NCBI RefSeq assembly: GCF_016107285.1
Contig: NZ_RCVQ01000001.1
Coordinates: forward strand, 62,001 to 126,000
Source: Roseomonas sp. KE0001
GTDB lineage: Bacteria; Pseudomonadota; Alphaproteobacteria; Acetobacterales; Acetobacteraceae
Direction: 5' to 3'
Length of the DNA: 64,000 bases
Shown here: piece after piece, positions 24,707 to 33,140 of the stretch
How the letters are laid out: each line of letters opens with the position of its first letter
Numbering within the stretch: position 1 is the stretch's first letter
Made by a program: the position numbers and the translations under genes
The notes under the pieces: generated by a model
What the model was told of the DNA's origin: nothing
Database searches by the model: none
Seen by the model: the letters and a program-made list of their open reading frames with translations, nothing else

Positions 24707-25666
24707 ATGACCCAGCTTCCCCTGGCGCCGCGCCGCCGCGCCCTGCTCGCCGCCCTGGCGGCCGCGCCTCTCGCCACTCCCGCCCTCCTGCGCGCGCAGG
24801 GCCTGCCGGTGCTGCGCGTCGGCAACCAGAAGGGCGGGCTGCGCTCGCTGCTCGACGTGTCGGGCCAGGCGCGCGACCTGCCCTACCGCATCGAATGGAG
24901 CGAGTTCCCCGCTGCGGCGCCGCTGCTGGAGGCGCTGAACGCCCATGCGATCGACGCCGGCAGCCAGGGCGACCTCGCCTTCCTCAGCGTCTTCGCCAAT
25001 GGCGCGCCGATCAAGGCGGTCGGCGCCACGCGGCACGACCCGAAGTCCCAGGCCATCCTGGTGCGGGGCGACAGCAAGGCCGGGAGCCTGGCGGATCTGC
25101 GCGGCAAGCGCATCGCCGGCAACCGGGGCGGCTGGGGGCAGTACCTGGTGCGGGCGGCGCTGAAGCGGGAGGGCATCGCGCCGGAGGAGATCACCCTGGT
25201 GCCGCTCGGCCCGGTGGATGCGGCACTGGCCTTCCGCTCCGGCGCCGTGGATGCCTGGGCGATCTGGGAGCCCTATATCTCCATCGAGCTGGCCGGCTTC
25301 GGCGCCCGCGTGCTGGTCGATGGCACCGGCCTGACGCCCACGGTGAACTTCATCTCCGTGCATGACGCCGTGCTGCGCGACAAGCGGGCGCTGGTGCAGG
25401 ACCTGCTGCTGCGGCAGCAGCGCGGCTTCGCCTGGGCGCTGGACCACATTCCCGAATTCGCCCGCAGCACCTCGGATCTGACGCGAATCCCGGAGCCGAT
25501 GCTGCGGCGCGCCTATGAGGTGCAGCGCACCCGTTCCGTGCCGATCGATGCCCCGCTGGTGGCGGAGCTGCAGGCGGCGAGCGACCTGGCGGTGGAGTTC
25601 GGCGTGTTCTCGCGGCCGGTCCGCGTCCAGGACGCGCTGGATACCAGCTTCGGCCTCACGGGGTAG
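24707..25666 (+). CDS. ABC transporter substrate-binding protein, SsuA-like (aliphatic sulfonate type)
   Basis: A 319-residue periplasmic binding protein. Signal peptide with an Arg-rich start (PRRRALLAALAAAPLATPA). Family segments are LRVGNQKGGLRSLLD (about residues 37-51), AHAIDAGSQGDLAFLSVFANG, LRGKRIAGNRGGWGQYLVRAAL and FRSGAVDAWAIWEPYI. It is the binding partner of the preceding permease and ATPase, now separated from them by the repeat element. The ligand is probably a sulfonate, by family only. Confidence 0.9.
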   Translation: MTQLPLAPRRRALLAALAAAPLATPALLRAQGLPVLRVGNQKGGLRSLLDVSGQARDLPYRIEWSEFPAAAPLLEALNAHAIDAGSQGDLAFLSVFANGAPIKAVGATRHDPKSQAILVRGDSKAGSLADLRGKRIAGNRGGWGQYLVRAALKREGIAPEEITLVPLGPVDAALAFRSGAVDAWAIWEPYISIELAGFGARVLVDGTGLTPTVNFISVHDAVLRDKRALVQDLLLRQQRGFAWALDHIPEFARSTSDLTRIPEPMLRRAYEVQRTRSVPIDAPLVAELQAASDLAVEFGVFSRPVRVQDALDTSFGLTG

Positions 25667-25667
25667 G

Positions 25668-25686
25668 GCGGGGGGCTCAGCCCCGC
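25668..25686. terminator. Short hairpin between convergent genes
   Basis: GCGGGG and CCCCGC pair across a 7-base loop in the 10-base gap between the SsuA-like gene and the maoC-like gene, overlapping the stop region of the latter. It may act for both strands. There is no T-tract. Confidence 0.35.
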
Positions 25687-26126
25687 TTCGCCACCAGCAC
25701 CGCCGAGCGCATCTCCTGCACCGTCACGCCCTCGGAATCGACCAGGCGGAACAGCCGATCGACCACGCCGCGCTGCCCGTCGCTGGTCTCGCGGACGGAG
25801 AGGATCTCGAGTTCCAGATGCACCGTCTGCCCGATCAGCAGCGGCTTCAGGAAGCGCAGCTCCTTCACGTCCAGCATGGCGATGGCGCTGCCGTCGAAGA
25901 TGCCGAGCGTGTGCATCATGCCGGTCATCACCGCCGGGCCGAGCAGCCCGTGCAGGATGCGCTGGCCGTAGCGGCTCTCCTTCATGAAGGCGGCATCGAC
26001 ATGCACGGGGTTCCAGTCCCCCGAGAGCATGGCGAACATCGTCAGGTCGCTCTCGGTCAGCGTGCGGCCGCGGCTCTCGAAGCGCTGGCCGGGCTGGAAA
26101 TCCTCCAGGTAGAGGGCGTGGCTCAT
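25677..26126 (-). CDS. MaoC family hot-dog hydratase
   Basis: A 149-residue single hot-dog protein, likely an (R)-specific enoyl-CoA hydratase. The catalytic Asp/His dyad is in SGDWNPVHVD (about residues 35-44), followed by the RILHGLLGPAVMTGMM helix. The start at 26126 overlaps the stop of the acyl-CoA ligase gene (ATGA), so the two are coupled. It is the last gene of the nine-gene operon. It probably hydrates the CoA ester formed by the ligase or transferase (inference). Confidence 0.88.
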   Translation of the reverse strand: MSHALYLEDFQPGQRFESRGRTLTESDLTMFAMLSGDWNPVHVDAAFMKESRYGQRILHGLLGPAVMTGMMHTLGIFDGSAIAMLDVKELRFLKPLLIGQTVHLELEILSVRETSDGQRGVVDRLFRLVDSEGVTVQEMRSAVLVAKRG

Positions 26127-27721
26127 GGGGTGGCTCCTTCGGTGTCGGCCATCAGCGCCTCGGCCATCTCGCGCAGGCGCACGCGCTGGATCTTCACGCC
26201 GTTCGGGCTTTCCGTGACCGGAAAGGCGTCGAGCGGCAGGATGCGGGCCGGCTGCTTGTAGCGGGCCAGGCGGGCGCGGCAGGCGGCGGCGAGATCGGCC
26301 TCGCGCAGCGTCGCGCCGGGGCGGGGGGTGACGAAGGCGACGGCCATGCTGGCCTCGCGCAGCCCCACCACCTGGGCATTGTCCACGCCGGGCAGCGCCT
26401 TGAGGAAAGCCTCGATCTCCTCGGGGCTGACCAGGAAGCCGCCGAGCCGCAGGGCGTCGCCCAGCCGGCTCTCGTAGTCGAAGCCGCCCTCGGCGCGCAG
26501 CCGGCAGAGATCGCCGGTGCGATAGAAGCCGTCCGTCGTCAGCGCCTTCGCCGTCGCGCCGGGATCGTCCAGATAGCCCGCGAACATCGAGGGCGCGCGG
26601 CATTCCAGCTCGCCGCGCTCGCCGCCCTCCCGGATGCGGCATTCGGCGCGCGGCGACAGGGGCAGGCCGCCGCCGAGGCCGCGCCGCTCCGCATCCGTCT
26701 CCTCCTGGATCGCGAAGAGGGCGAGCAGCTCGGAACTGCCGTAGAGACCGCGCGCATGCAGGTTGAGGGCATCGCTCAGGGCGAGCACGCGCGCGGCGCC
26801 GGGGCTGAAGCTGGCGAAGCCGGTGAAGCGCAGATCGGGATAGGGCCGGCCGGCGGCGACCTCGGCCAGGCGGTAGATCATGTCGTCGGCGCCGATCGTG
26901 TGCGTCACGCGGCGCGCGCGCAGCAGCCGGTCGGTCACGGCGGGATCGAAGCGGTCCTGGCAGACGATCTCCGCGCCGCCGGCGACGGCGCCCAGCGCGG
27001 CCATCAGCCCGAAGGTGCCGCAGAGCGGGACCACGGCGAGCAGCGTCGCCCGCCCACCCCGGCGCGGCGCATCGAGGCCGAGGCGCCGCGCCACGTCGCC
27101 CGCGTGATGCGCGATGCTGCGCTGGCGGTGCAGCACCAGCTTCGGCCCGCTGGTGGTGCCGCTGGTGGTGAAGGTGAGGCAGTCGCTCTCCGGGGAGGCC
27201 CCTGGGGAAGCGGCATCTTCCGCCTGCCCGGATGTGGCGTCGAGCGCCGCCCAGGGCAGCACCGGCAGCGCGCCCAGCCGTGTCTCCGCCGTGTCCAGCC
27301 CGATCACGCAGCGCGGCGGCGCCGCGAGGTCCGGCAGGACCGCGCCGAGCAGGGCCGGGAAATCGCCCGCGGCGAAGCCCCATTGCGTGGCGATCGCCAC
27401 GGGGCGGGCGCGGTCCAGCAGATAGGCCACCTCCTGCGCGCGGAAGCGGGTGTTGACATGGATCGCCGTGGCGCCGAGCCGCGCCAGTGCGAAGTGCAGG
27501 ATCAGGTATTCCGGCCGGTTGGGCAGCCAGATCGCCACCCGGTCCCCGGCGCCGATGCCCTGCCGCGCCAGCCCGCCCGCCACGCGGCGCACCGCCGCGG
27601 CGAAACCGGCATAGGAGAGGGCCGGGCCATCGAGGAAGGCCAGTGCCGGCGCCTCGGGCACCGCCGCCGCCGTCTCATCCAGCAGCGCCGTCAGCGTCTG
27701 GTGCATGCGCGTCTGGCGCAT
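26123..27721 (-). CDS. AMP-dependent acyl-CoA synthetase / ligase
   Basis: A 532-residue ANL-superfamily enzyme that activates a carboxylic acid through an acyl-AMP to its CoA thioester. Core motifs in order are TFTTSGTTSGPKLVLH (P-loop, about residue 178), LYGSSELLALF, FYRTGDLCRL, LRLGGFLVSPEEIE and the catalytic lysine in SPNGVKIQ near the C-terminus. All are intact. It starts one base into the LivF stop codon (TGATG) and overlaps the maoC-like gene. Context suggests that it acts on the acid imported by the adjacent transporter. Confidence 0.92.
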   Translation of the reverse strand: MRQTRMHQTLTALLDETAAAVPEAPALAFLDGPALSYAGFAAAVRRVAGGLARQGIGAGDRVAIWLPNRPEYLILHFALARLGATAIHVNTRFRAQEVAYLLDRARPVAIATQWGFAAGDFPALLGAVLPDLAAPPRCVIGLDTAETRLGALPVLPWAALDATSGQAEDAASPGASPESDCLTFTTSGTTSGPKLVLHRQRSIAHHAGDVARRLGLDAPRRGGRATLLAVVPLCGTFGLMAALGAVAGGAEIVCQDRFDPAVTDRLLRARRVTHTIGADDMIYRLAEVAAGRPYPDLRFTGFASFSPGAARVLALSDALNLHARGLYGSSELLALFAIQEETDAERRGLGGGLPLSPRAECRIREGGERGELECRAPSMFAGYLDDPGATAKALTTDGFYRTGDLCRLRAEGGFDYESRLGDALRLGGFLVSPEEIEAFLKALPGVDNAQVVGLREASMAVAFVTPRPGATLREADLAAACRARLARYKQPARILPLDAFPVTESPNGVKIQRVRLREMAEALMADTEGATP

Positions 27722-28434
27722 CAGAACAGCTCCATCAGCCGCGCGTGGTCCGAGAGGTCCGAGGGCTGCCCCTCGAAGATCATCCGCCCCGACTTCATCA
27801 CCACCACCCGGTCGGAGATGGCGAAGGCCTCGTGGACATTCTGCTCGACCAGCAGGATCGCCATGCCGCGCGACTGCCGCAGCGCCGCGATCGGCGCCAG
27901 CAGGTCCTGGAACAGCTTCGGCGCCAGGCCGATCGAGGGCTCGTCGAGCAGCAGCACCTGAGGCCGCGTCAGCAGGGCGCGGGCGATGGAGACCATCTGC
28001 TGCTGCCCGCCCGACAGGGTGCCGGCGCGGCGGGTGCGGAAGTCGCGGATGCGCGGCAGGATCTCCAGAACCTCCTCGATCCGCTCGGCATAGCCCGCGC
28101 GCGGCACGCCGGCGGACCAGAGCGCGAGGCCGAAGATCTCCTCCACCGTCAGGTCCATGAAGACGCCGCGCCCCTCGGGCACGAAGGCGATGCCGGCGGC
28201 GGCCAGGGCCGAGGGGAGATGGCGCGGCAGCGCCTCGCCCCGCACCCGGATGCGCCCGCCGGACGGGCGGTGCAGCCCGTAGAGGCAGCGCATCAGCGTG
28301 GACTTGCCGGCGCCGTTGTGGCCGATCAGGCACAGCGTCTCCCCCTGCCGCAGGCCGAGCGAGACATCCTCCAGCACCGCGTGCCCCCCATAGCCGGCGG
28401 TGAGGCCCTCGGCCTCCAGCACCATCGCGCTCAT
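27721..28434 (-). CDS. livF: ABC transporter ATP-binding protein LivF
   Basis: A 237-residue ATPase of normal LivF length. Walker A GHNGAGKST (about residues 38-46), FVPEGRGVFMDLTVEE, signature LSGGQQQMVSIARALL, Walker B LLLDEPSIGLAP and LVEQNVHEAF are all canonical. The ATG at 28434 overlaps the LivG stop. Unlike the livF at 2147, no key residue is missing. Confidence 0.94.
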   Translation of the reverse strand: MSAMVLEAEGLTAGYGGHAVLEDVSLGLRQGETLCLIGHNGAGKSTLMRCLYGLHRPSGGRIRVRGEALPRHLPSALAAAGIAFVPEGRGVFMDLTVEEIFGLALWSAGVPRAGYAERIEEVLEILPRIRDFRTRRAGTLSGGQQQMVSIARALLTRPQVLLLDEPSIGLAPKLFQDLLAPIAALRQSRGMAILLVEQNVHEAFAISDRVVVMKSGRMIFEGQPSDLSDHARLMELF

Positions 28435-29192
28435 GGGGTGGCCTCCACGGCTTGCGGCCGGTCGCCGAAATAGATCGCGGCCAGCTCGGGATTGCGCAGG
28501 ATGGCCTGCGGCTCGCCCTCGGCCAGGACGCGGCCCTGGTCGAGGAAGGCGATGCGGTCGGCGAGTTCGACGACGACATCGAGGTTGTGCTCGATCAGGC
28601 AGATCGCCTTTCCCTGCTGCGCCGCCTCGCGCAGGATGCCCGAGAAATGCCGGCGCGAGGCGAGGTCGAGGCCGGAGGTCGGCTCGTCGAGCAGCCAGAC
28701 CTCGGCCTCGGCCGCCAGGATGCGCGCGACGGAGAGGAACTTGCGCTCGGCATAGGCGAGGTCGATGGCGCGCTCCTCCGCCAGCCTCGCCAGGCCCGTG
28801 CGCTCCAGTGCCTTCTCCACCCGCGCCTCGCGCGTCGCCCGCGCGGCGCGGCCGCCGGGCTGCCAGAACCAGGAGCCGGTCTCGGTCGCCGCCAGCACGT
28901 TCTCCCGCACCGTCATATGGGTGAAGAGGCGCAGGTCCTGGAAGGAGCGGGCCACGCCGCGCCGCGCGATCTGCCACGGGCGCAGGCCGAGGATCGGCGC
29001 GCCGTCGAGGCGGATGTCGCCGGAATCGGCGCGGAGGTTTCCGGTGATCAGGTTGAACAGCGTGGTCTTGCCGGCGCCGTTCGGCCCGACCAGCGCGGTG
29101 ACGGCGCCGGCCGGCAGGGTGATCGACACGCCCGCCACGGCCTGGACGCCGCCGAAGGAGCGGGAGGCGTTCTCGACGGTGATCGCGGCCAT
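28431..29192 (-). CDS. livG: ABC transporter ATP-binding protein LivG
   Basis: A 253-residue ATPase. Walker A GPNGAGKTTLFN (about residues 36-47), RRGVARSFQDLRLFTHMTV, Walker B VWLLDEPTSGLD and LIEHNLDVV are present. The signature region reads LAYAERKFLSVARIL, again departing from the ABC consensus as in the other LivG. It overlaps livF (ATGA) and shares its first base with the last base of the livM stop codon. Confidence 0.93.
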   Translation of the reverse strand: MAAITVENASRSFGGVQAVAGVSITLPAGAVTALVGPNGAGKTTLFNLITGNLRADSGDIRLDGAPILGLRPWQIARRGVARSFQDLRLFTHMTVRENVLAATETGSWFWQPGGRAARATREARVEKALERTGLARLAEERAIDLAYAERKFLSVARILAAEAEVWLLDEPTSGLDLASRRHFSGILREAAQQGKAICLIEHNLDVVVELADRIAFLDQGRVLAEGEPQAILRNPELAAIYFGDRPQAVEATP

Positions 29193-30067
29193 CAGTGCGC
29201 CACCTTGCCGCGGCCGAGGTCGCCCACCAGTCCGGCGGGGCGGAAGATCATCAGCAATGTCATGGCCAGGCCGTAGAGGATCTGCTGCACCGCGCCGACC
29301 TCGGTCGGCGGGATGAAGGGGAGGAAGGAGAGGCCGGCCGGCAGGGCCAGCAGCAGCGCGGCGCCGAGCAGCGGCCCCCAGAGCGTTCCGGTGCCGCCGA
29401 CGATGACCATCGCCATCACCAGCACCGACTGGTCGAGGGTGAAGCTCTCGACATTGACGAAGGCCATGTGGAAGGCGAAGAGCGCGCCGGCCATGCCCGC
29501 CCCGGCGCAGGCGAAGGCGACGGCGAGCGTCTTGGCGACCGCGACATGCTTGCCCAGCGCCTCGGCGGCGCTCTCGGCGTCGCGGATGGCGCGCAGCGTG
29601 CGGCCGAAGGAGCCCCGCGCCAGCAGGTGCGTGGCCAGCAGGATCAGCGCCAGGGTGGCCAGCGCCAGCGGCAGCGCGGTGATGGTGACGCCGAAAAGCT
29701 CGGGCCGCGGGATGCCGACCAGCCCGCCGATGCCGCCGGTCAGCGGCTTCAGCTCGCTGAACAGCGTCGTCGCCACCATCTGCAGGCCGAGGCTGGCGGC
29801 GACGAAATACTCGCCGCGCACGCGCAGCGCCGGCAGGGCGAGGCAGAGCGAGAGGCCGCCGGCGATCAGCGCCGCGACCAGCAGGGCCAGCAGCGGGTCG
29901 GGCACCAGGAGCATCGCCGTCTGCGCCCCGGCATAGGCGCCGAGGCCGAAGAACACGGCATGCGCCACGCTGAAGATGCCGGCATGGCCGATGGCGACGT
30001 TCAGCGTCGAGGCCAGGATGCCGAAGATGGCGACGATGGTCGCGAGATTGGCGAGATAGGCGATCAT
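29192..30067 (-). CDS. livM: Branched-chain amino acid-type ABC transporter permease LivM
   Basis: A 291-residue inner-membrane permease. The start at 30067 (MIAYLANLAT) overlaps the LivH stop. Family features are TLNVAIGHAGIFSVAHAVFFG (seen from about residue 22), coupling loop RAIRDAESAAEALGKHVAVAK (about 165) and C-terminal MTLLMIFRPAGLVG. The longer open frame upstream lies inside livH and is not used. Confidence 0.92.
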   Translation of the reverse strand: MIAYLANLATIVAIFGILASTLNVAIGHAGIFSVAHAVFFGLGAYAGAQTAMLLVPDPLLALLVAALIAGGLSLCLALPALRVRGEYFVAASLGLQMVATTLFSELKPLTGGIGGLVGIPRPELFGVTITALPLALATLALILLATHLLARGSFGRTLRAIRDAESAAEALGKHVAVAKTLAVAFACAGAGMAGALFAFHMAFVNVESFTLDQSVLVMAMVIVGGTGTLWGPLLGAALLLALPAGLSFLPFIPPTEVGAVQQILYGLAMTLLMIFRPAGLVGDLGRGKVAH

Positions 30068-30933
30068 CGGGCCACCGCCACGCCGAACAGGCCGGAGGGC
30101 CGGAAGAGGATGAAGCCGAAGAGCACGACGAAGCTGACCGCCTCGGCCCATTGCGGCTCGACGAAGGCCAGCGCCACGCTCTCGGCGATGCCGAGCAGCA
30201 GGCCGGCCAGCGCCGCGCCCTTGAGATTGCCGACGCCGCCGACGATGGTGGCCGCCATCGAGATCAGCATGACGTGGTGCCCCATGGCCTCGTTCAGCCC
30301 GACGGTCATGCCGGTCAGGATCGCCGCCGGGGCGGCCAGCGCCGAGCCGAGCGCGAAGGCCAGGATGGAGAGCCGGGTCGAGGACAGGCCGTAGGTGCGG
30401 ATCAGGTCCGGGTTCTGCGCCAGGGCGCGCAACGCGACGCCGGCATGGCTGCGCGTCAGGAACAGCGACAGCGCCAGGAAGAGCAGCGCCGAGACGCCGA
30501 TGGCGACATAGAAGACCGGTGCGATCCAGAGGTCCGGCAGCACCTCCGTGGCGCGGGACAGCGGCGTGTCGATCACCGCGAAGCCGCGCCCGGCGATCAT
30601 GCCGACCAGGTTCTGCACCACGATCGACACGCCGAAGGCGGCGACGAAGACGGTGAAAAAGCCGCCCTCGTGCCGGCCGATCGGACGGTAGACCAGCTGC
30701 TCGATGGCGACGCCGAAGAGCACGGCGACGGCAATGGCGGCGAGAGCGCCCAGCGGCCAGGGCCAGCCGGCGTTCCAGGCCATCAGGAAGGCATAGCCGG
30801 CCAGGGTGAAGGCGGCGCCATGGGCGAAGTGGAAGATGCGCGTGGCGCCGAAGATCAGCGCGAAGCCCGCAGCCGTCAGCGCGTAGAGGGCGCCCGTCTG
30901 GACGCCCCCCTGCAGAAGCTGGAGGAAGAGCAT
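30064..30933 (-). CDS. livH: Branched-chain amino acid-type ABC transporter permease LivH
   Basis: A 289-residue inner-membrane permease with about eight helices. N-terminus LLQGGVQTGALYALTAAGFA and GATRIFHFAHGAAFTLAGYA are family hallmarks. The coupling loop is ALAQNPDLIRTYGLSSTRL (about residues 170-188). C-terminal FGFILFRPSGLFG is typical. It starts 4 bases after the binding-protein gene ends. Confidence 0.93.
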   Translation of the reverse strand: MLFLQLLQGGVQTGALYALTAAGFALIFGATRIFHFAHGAAFTLAGYAFLMAWNAGWPWPLGALAAIAVAVLFGVAIEQLVYRPIGRHEGGFFTVFVAAFGVSIVVQNLVGMIAGRGFAVIDTPLSRATEVLPDLWIAPVFYVAIGVSALLFLALSLFLTRSHAGVALRALAQNPDLIRTYGLSSTRLSILAFALGSALAAPAAILTGMTVGLNEAMGHHVMLISMAATIVGGVGNLKGAALAGLLLGIAESVALAFVEPQWAEAVSFVVLFGFILFRPSGLFGVAVAR

Positions 30934-30937
30934 GGGC

Positions 30938-32074
30938 TCAGCCGGCGATGCGCGTCAGCGCGCCGCCGCGCAGCTCGTTGACCTGGATGGCGGCGGTCAG
31001 GTTGCCCTTGTCGTCGAAGCGGCCCTTGCCGCCCACCAGGTCGAACTCCCGCTTTTCCAGCAGCGCGGCGCGCAGCGTCTCGCCATCGACCGGCCTGCCC
31101 GCGGCCTCGTTCATCGCCGCGAGCTGGCCGAAGAGCCAGACGGCGTTGTAGTAGTTGACGTGGTAGGTGCCGGGGTCGCTGTTGAAGCGGGCCTTGAAGT
31201 CGGCGGCGAAGCGCTTCGTCATGGCGTCGCCGCCGGCGAAGTCGGTCTTCTGCGTGGTGAAGATCAGCCCCTCCGCCTCGGCCGTGTTCTTCACGCTGTC
31301 GAGGTTCATGGCCGAGTAGGACAGCAGCGGCTGCGAGATGCCGTTGTCGCGCAGCTGCTTGATGATCTGGCTCTGCTGGGCGCCGAAGCTCGCGATATAG
31401 ACGGCATCGGGGCGCGTCTGCCGGATGCGCGCGGCGACGGGGGCGAATTGCTGCGCCGTGCGCGGCACGCTGAAGCTGCCGGCCAGGGTGCCGCCGGCCT
31501 TGGGCAGGCCGTCGCGCAGCGCGCCGAGGATGGCGTCGCCCAGCGGGTCGTCGACATAGACGAGGGCGATGCGCTTCAGCTTCCGTTCGCCGACGATGTA
31601 GGGCAGCAGCGCCTCGGTCTCGAGATGCGCCAGCGGGATGGTGTTCCAGAAATACGGCGAGAGGCCGGACAGGTCGGGCCCGACGGCACCGCCATTGACC
31701 ATGACGATCTTCGCCCGGTCGCCCACCGGCGCCACCGCCTTGGAGACCGCGGTGAAGCCGACCAGCACGAAGCTGGCCTTGTCCACATTGGCGAGCTTGG
31801 TCATGCCGACCACCGCCTGCTGCGGCAGCGCCTGGGTGTCCTCGGCCTGCAGGCGGATGGGGCGCTTCAGCACCTTGTCCGCCTCGATATGCTGCAGGGC
31901 GAGCTGCGCGCCGGCGGTGAAGACCGTGCCGTACTCGGCATTCGGGCCCGACATCGGGAAGAGCGTGCCGAGCACATAGGGCTCGCCACCCTGCGCCAGG
32001 GCGCTGCGGCCGAGGAAGGGGAGGGCGAGCGTGGCACCCAGCAGGGCGCGACGGCCCGGTTGCGGACGGTTCAT
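30938..32074 (-). CDS. Liv-type ABC transporter substrate-binding protein
   Basis: A 378-residue periplasmic binding protein of the LivJ/K (Peripla_BP_6) family. Signal peptide GRRALLGATLALPFLGRSALA. The mature start YVLGTLFPMSGPNAEYG is the usual first strand and ligand loop. ALVYVDDPLGDAILGALRDGL and FGAQQSQIIKQLRDNG are typical lobe segments. The ligand may be an aromatic or aliphatic acid rather than an amino acid, given the CoA-ester genes in the operon. A perfect hairpin lies 17 bases before the start. Confidence 0.92.
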   Translation of the reverse strand: MNRPQPGRRALLGATLALPFLGRSALAQGGEPYVLGTLFPMSGPNAEYGTVFTAGAQLALQHIEADKVLKRPIRLQAEDTQALPQQAVVGMTKLANVDKASFVLVGFTAVSKAVAPVGDRAKIVMVNGGAVGPDLSGLSPYFWNTIPLAHLETEALLPYIVGERKLKRIALVYVDDPLGDAILGALRDGLPKAGGTLAGSFSVPRTAQQFAPVAARIRQTRPDAVYIASFGAQQSQIIKQLRDNGISQPLLSYSAMNLDSVKNTAEAEGLIFTTQKTDFAGGDAMTKRFAADFKARFNSDPGTYHVNYYNAVWLFGQLAAMNEAAGRPVDGETLRAALLEKREFDLVGGKGRFDDKGNLTAAIQVNELRGGALTRIAG

Positions 32075-32090
32075 GGACTTATGGCTCCCT

Positions 32091-32113
32091 GGCCGCGCCC
32101 TGCCGGCGCGGCC
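32091..32113 (-). promoter_or_regulatory. Perfect intercistronic hairpin upstream of the Liv binding-protein gene
   Basis: GGCCGCGCC and GGCGCGGCC form a 9-pair stem with a 5-base loop, 17 bases before the binding-protein ATG and inside the operon. No T-tract follows on the minus strand. Such hairpins often mark RNA processing or 5' end stability, raising binding-protein output relative to upstream genes (inference). Confidence 0.5.
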
Positions 32114-32152
32114 CGTTCTTGAGCGACAAAGTCCCGCCCGCTCTCGCGGATG

Positions 32153-33088
32153 TCAACCGTAGGCGAGCGCCAGTCCCGGCTCGTCCCAGGCCGCCTCGAC
32201 CAGCTTTCCGGTGCTGGAGAGGGTGATGTAGGCGGTGCGCCGGTCCGCGCCGCCGAAGGCGATGTTCGTCACCATCGGGTCCGGGTACTTCACCCGGCCG
32301 AGGATGCGGCCGTCCGGCGCGATGGTGGTGATCTCGCCGGTGACCAGCGTGGCGACGCAGATGTTCCCCGCCTCGGTCACCGCCAGGCTGTCGAGCCGGG
32401 TGAAGCCGGGCAGGTCGCAGAGCATCCGGCCGCCATGCGGGCTCGGCCACGGATCCTTGCGCAACTCGCCCGGCCCGGTGATCTCCCAGGACCAGAGCCG
32501 GCCGCTCTCGGTCTCGGCCACATAGAGCGTGCGCCCGTCCGGCGAGAGGCCGATGCCGTTGGCGCCGCCCGCGATCGGCAGCGCCGCCTCGATGATCGCG
32601 CTGCCATCCGCCGCCGCCCAGTAGACCGCGCCGTGGTCGCGGTCGCGCGCGCGCACCTTGCCGAGATCGCTGAACCAGAAGCCGGGCACGGGAAAGCGGC
32701 CGGGATTGTCGAAGACGATGTCGTTCGGGCCGCGCAGCCGGTGCTCGCCGCAGCCCTCGTAGAGGCGGCGCACGGTGCCGTCGCGCGGGTCCACCGTCTC
32801 GATCCGGCCACCCTTGTAGTCGGACGCCTGACCGCTGGGGCGAAGGCAGCCCGGCGCGTCATGCCAGGTGAAGCCGCCGTTGTTGCAGAGGAAGAGCTGC
32901 CCGCCCGGGCCGCGCGCCAGGCCGTTCGGCCCGCCCCCCGGCTCGGCCAGGATGCTGCGGGCGCCGTCCGGGGCGATGCGGGAGATCACGCCCGCCTCGA
33001 TCTCGACCAGCGCCACGGCGCCGTCCTCCATCACCACCGGGCCTTCCGGGAAGCGCAGCCCCTCGGCCATCACGCGATCATCCGTCAT
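32153..33088 (-). CDS. SMP-30/gluconolactonase/LRE family beta-propeller protein
   Basis: A 311-residue six-bladed propeller with metal-dependent lactonase signatures: RFPEGPV (Glu ligand, near residue 14), RGPNDIVFD (Asn) and NGIGLSPDGRTLYVAE with the distal Asp/Asn region. The start at 33088 follows GGGAGGAAAC. Family members open sugar or organic acid lactones. It lies between the CoA-transferase and the binding protein of the nine-gene operon. It may hydrolyse a lactone that supplies the transported or activated acid. Confidence 0.88.
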   Translation of the reverse strand: MTDDRVMAEGLRFPEGPVVMEDGAVALVEIEAGVISRIAPDGARSILAEPGGGPNGLARGPGGQLFLCNNGGFTWHDAPGCLRPSGQASDYKGGRIETVDPRDGTVRRLYEGCGEHRLRGPNDIVFDNPGRFPVPGFWFSDLGKVRARDRDHGAVYWAAADGSAIIEAALPIAGGANGIGLSPDGRTLYVAETESGRLWSWEITGPGELRKDPWPSPHGGRMLCDLPGFTRLDSLAVTEAGNICVATLVTGEITTIAPDGRILGRVKYPDPMVTNIAFGGADRRTAYITLSSTGKLVEAAWDEPGLALAYG

Positions 33089-33140
33089 TTCGTTTCCTCC
33101 CTTGCCGTTCCTGGCTTTGCCGCTTCTTCGCGCCGCGACG

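Noticed and set aside
26123-28579. Fusion of the acyl-CoA ligase with an N-terminal 286-residue extension
   Set aside because: The extension is an out-of-phase reading of LivF, which is complete with all ATPase motifs. The ligase starts at the ATG overlapping the LivF stop.
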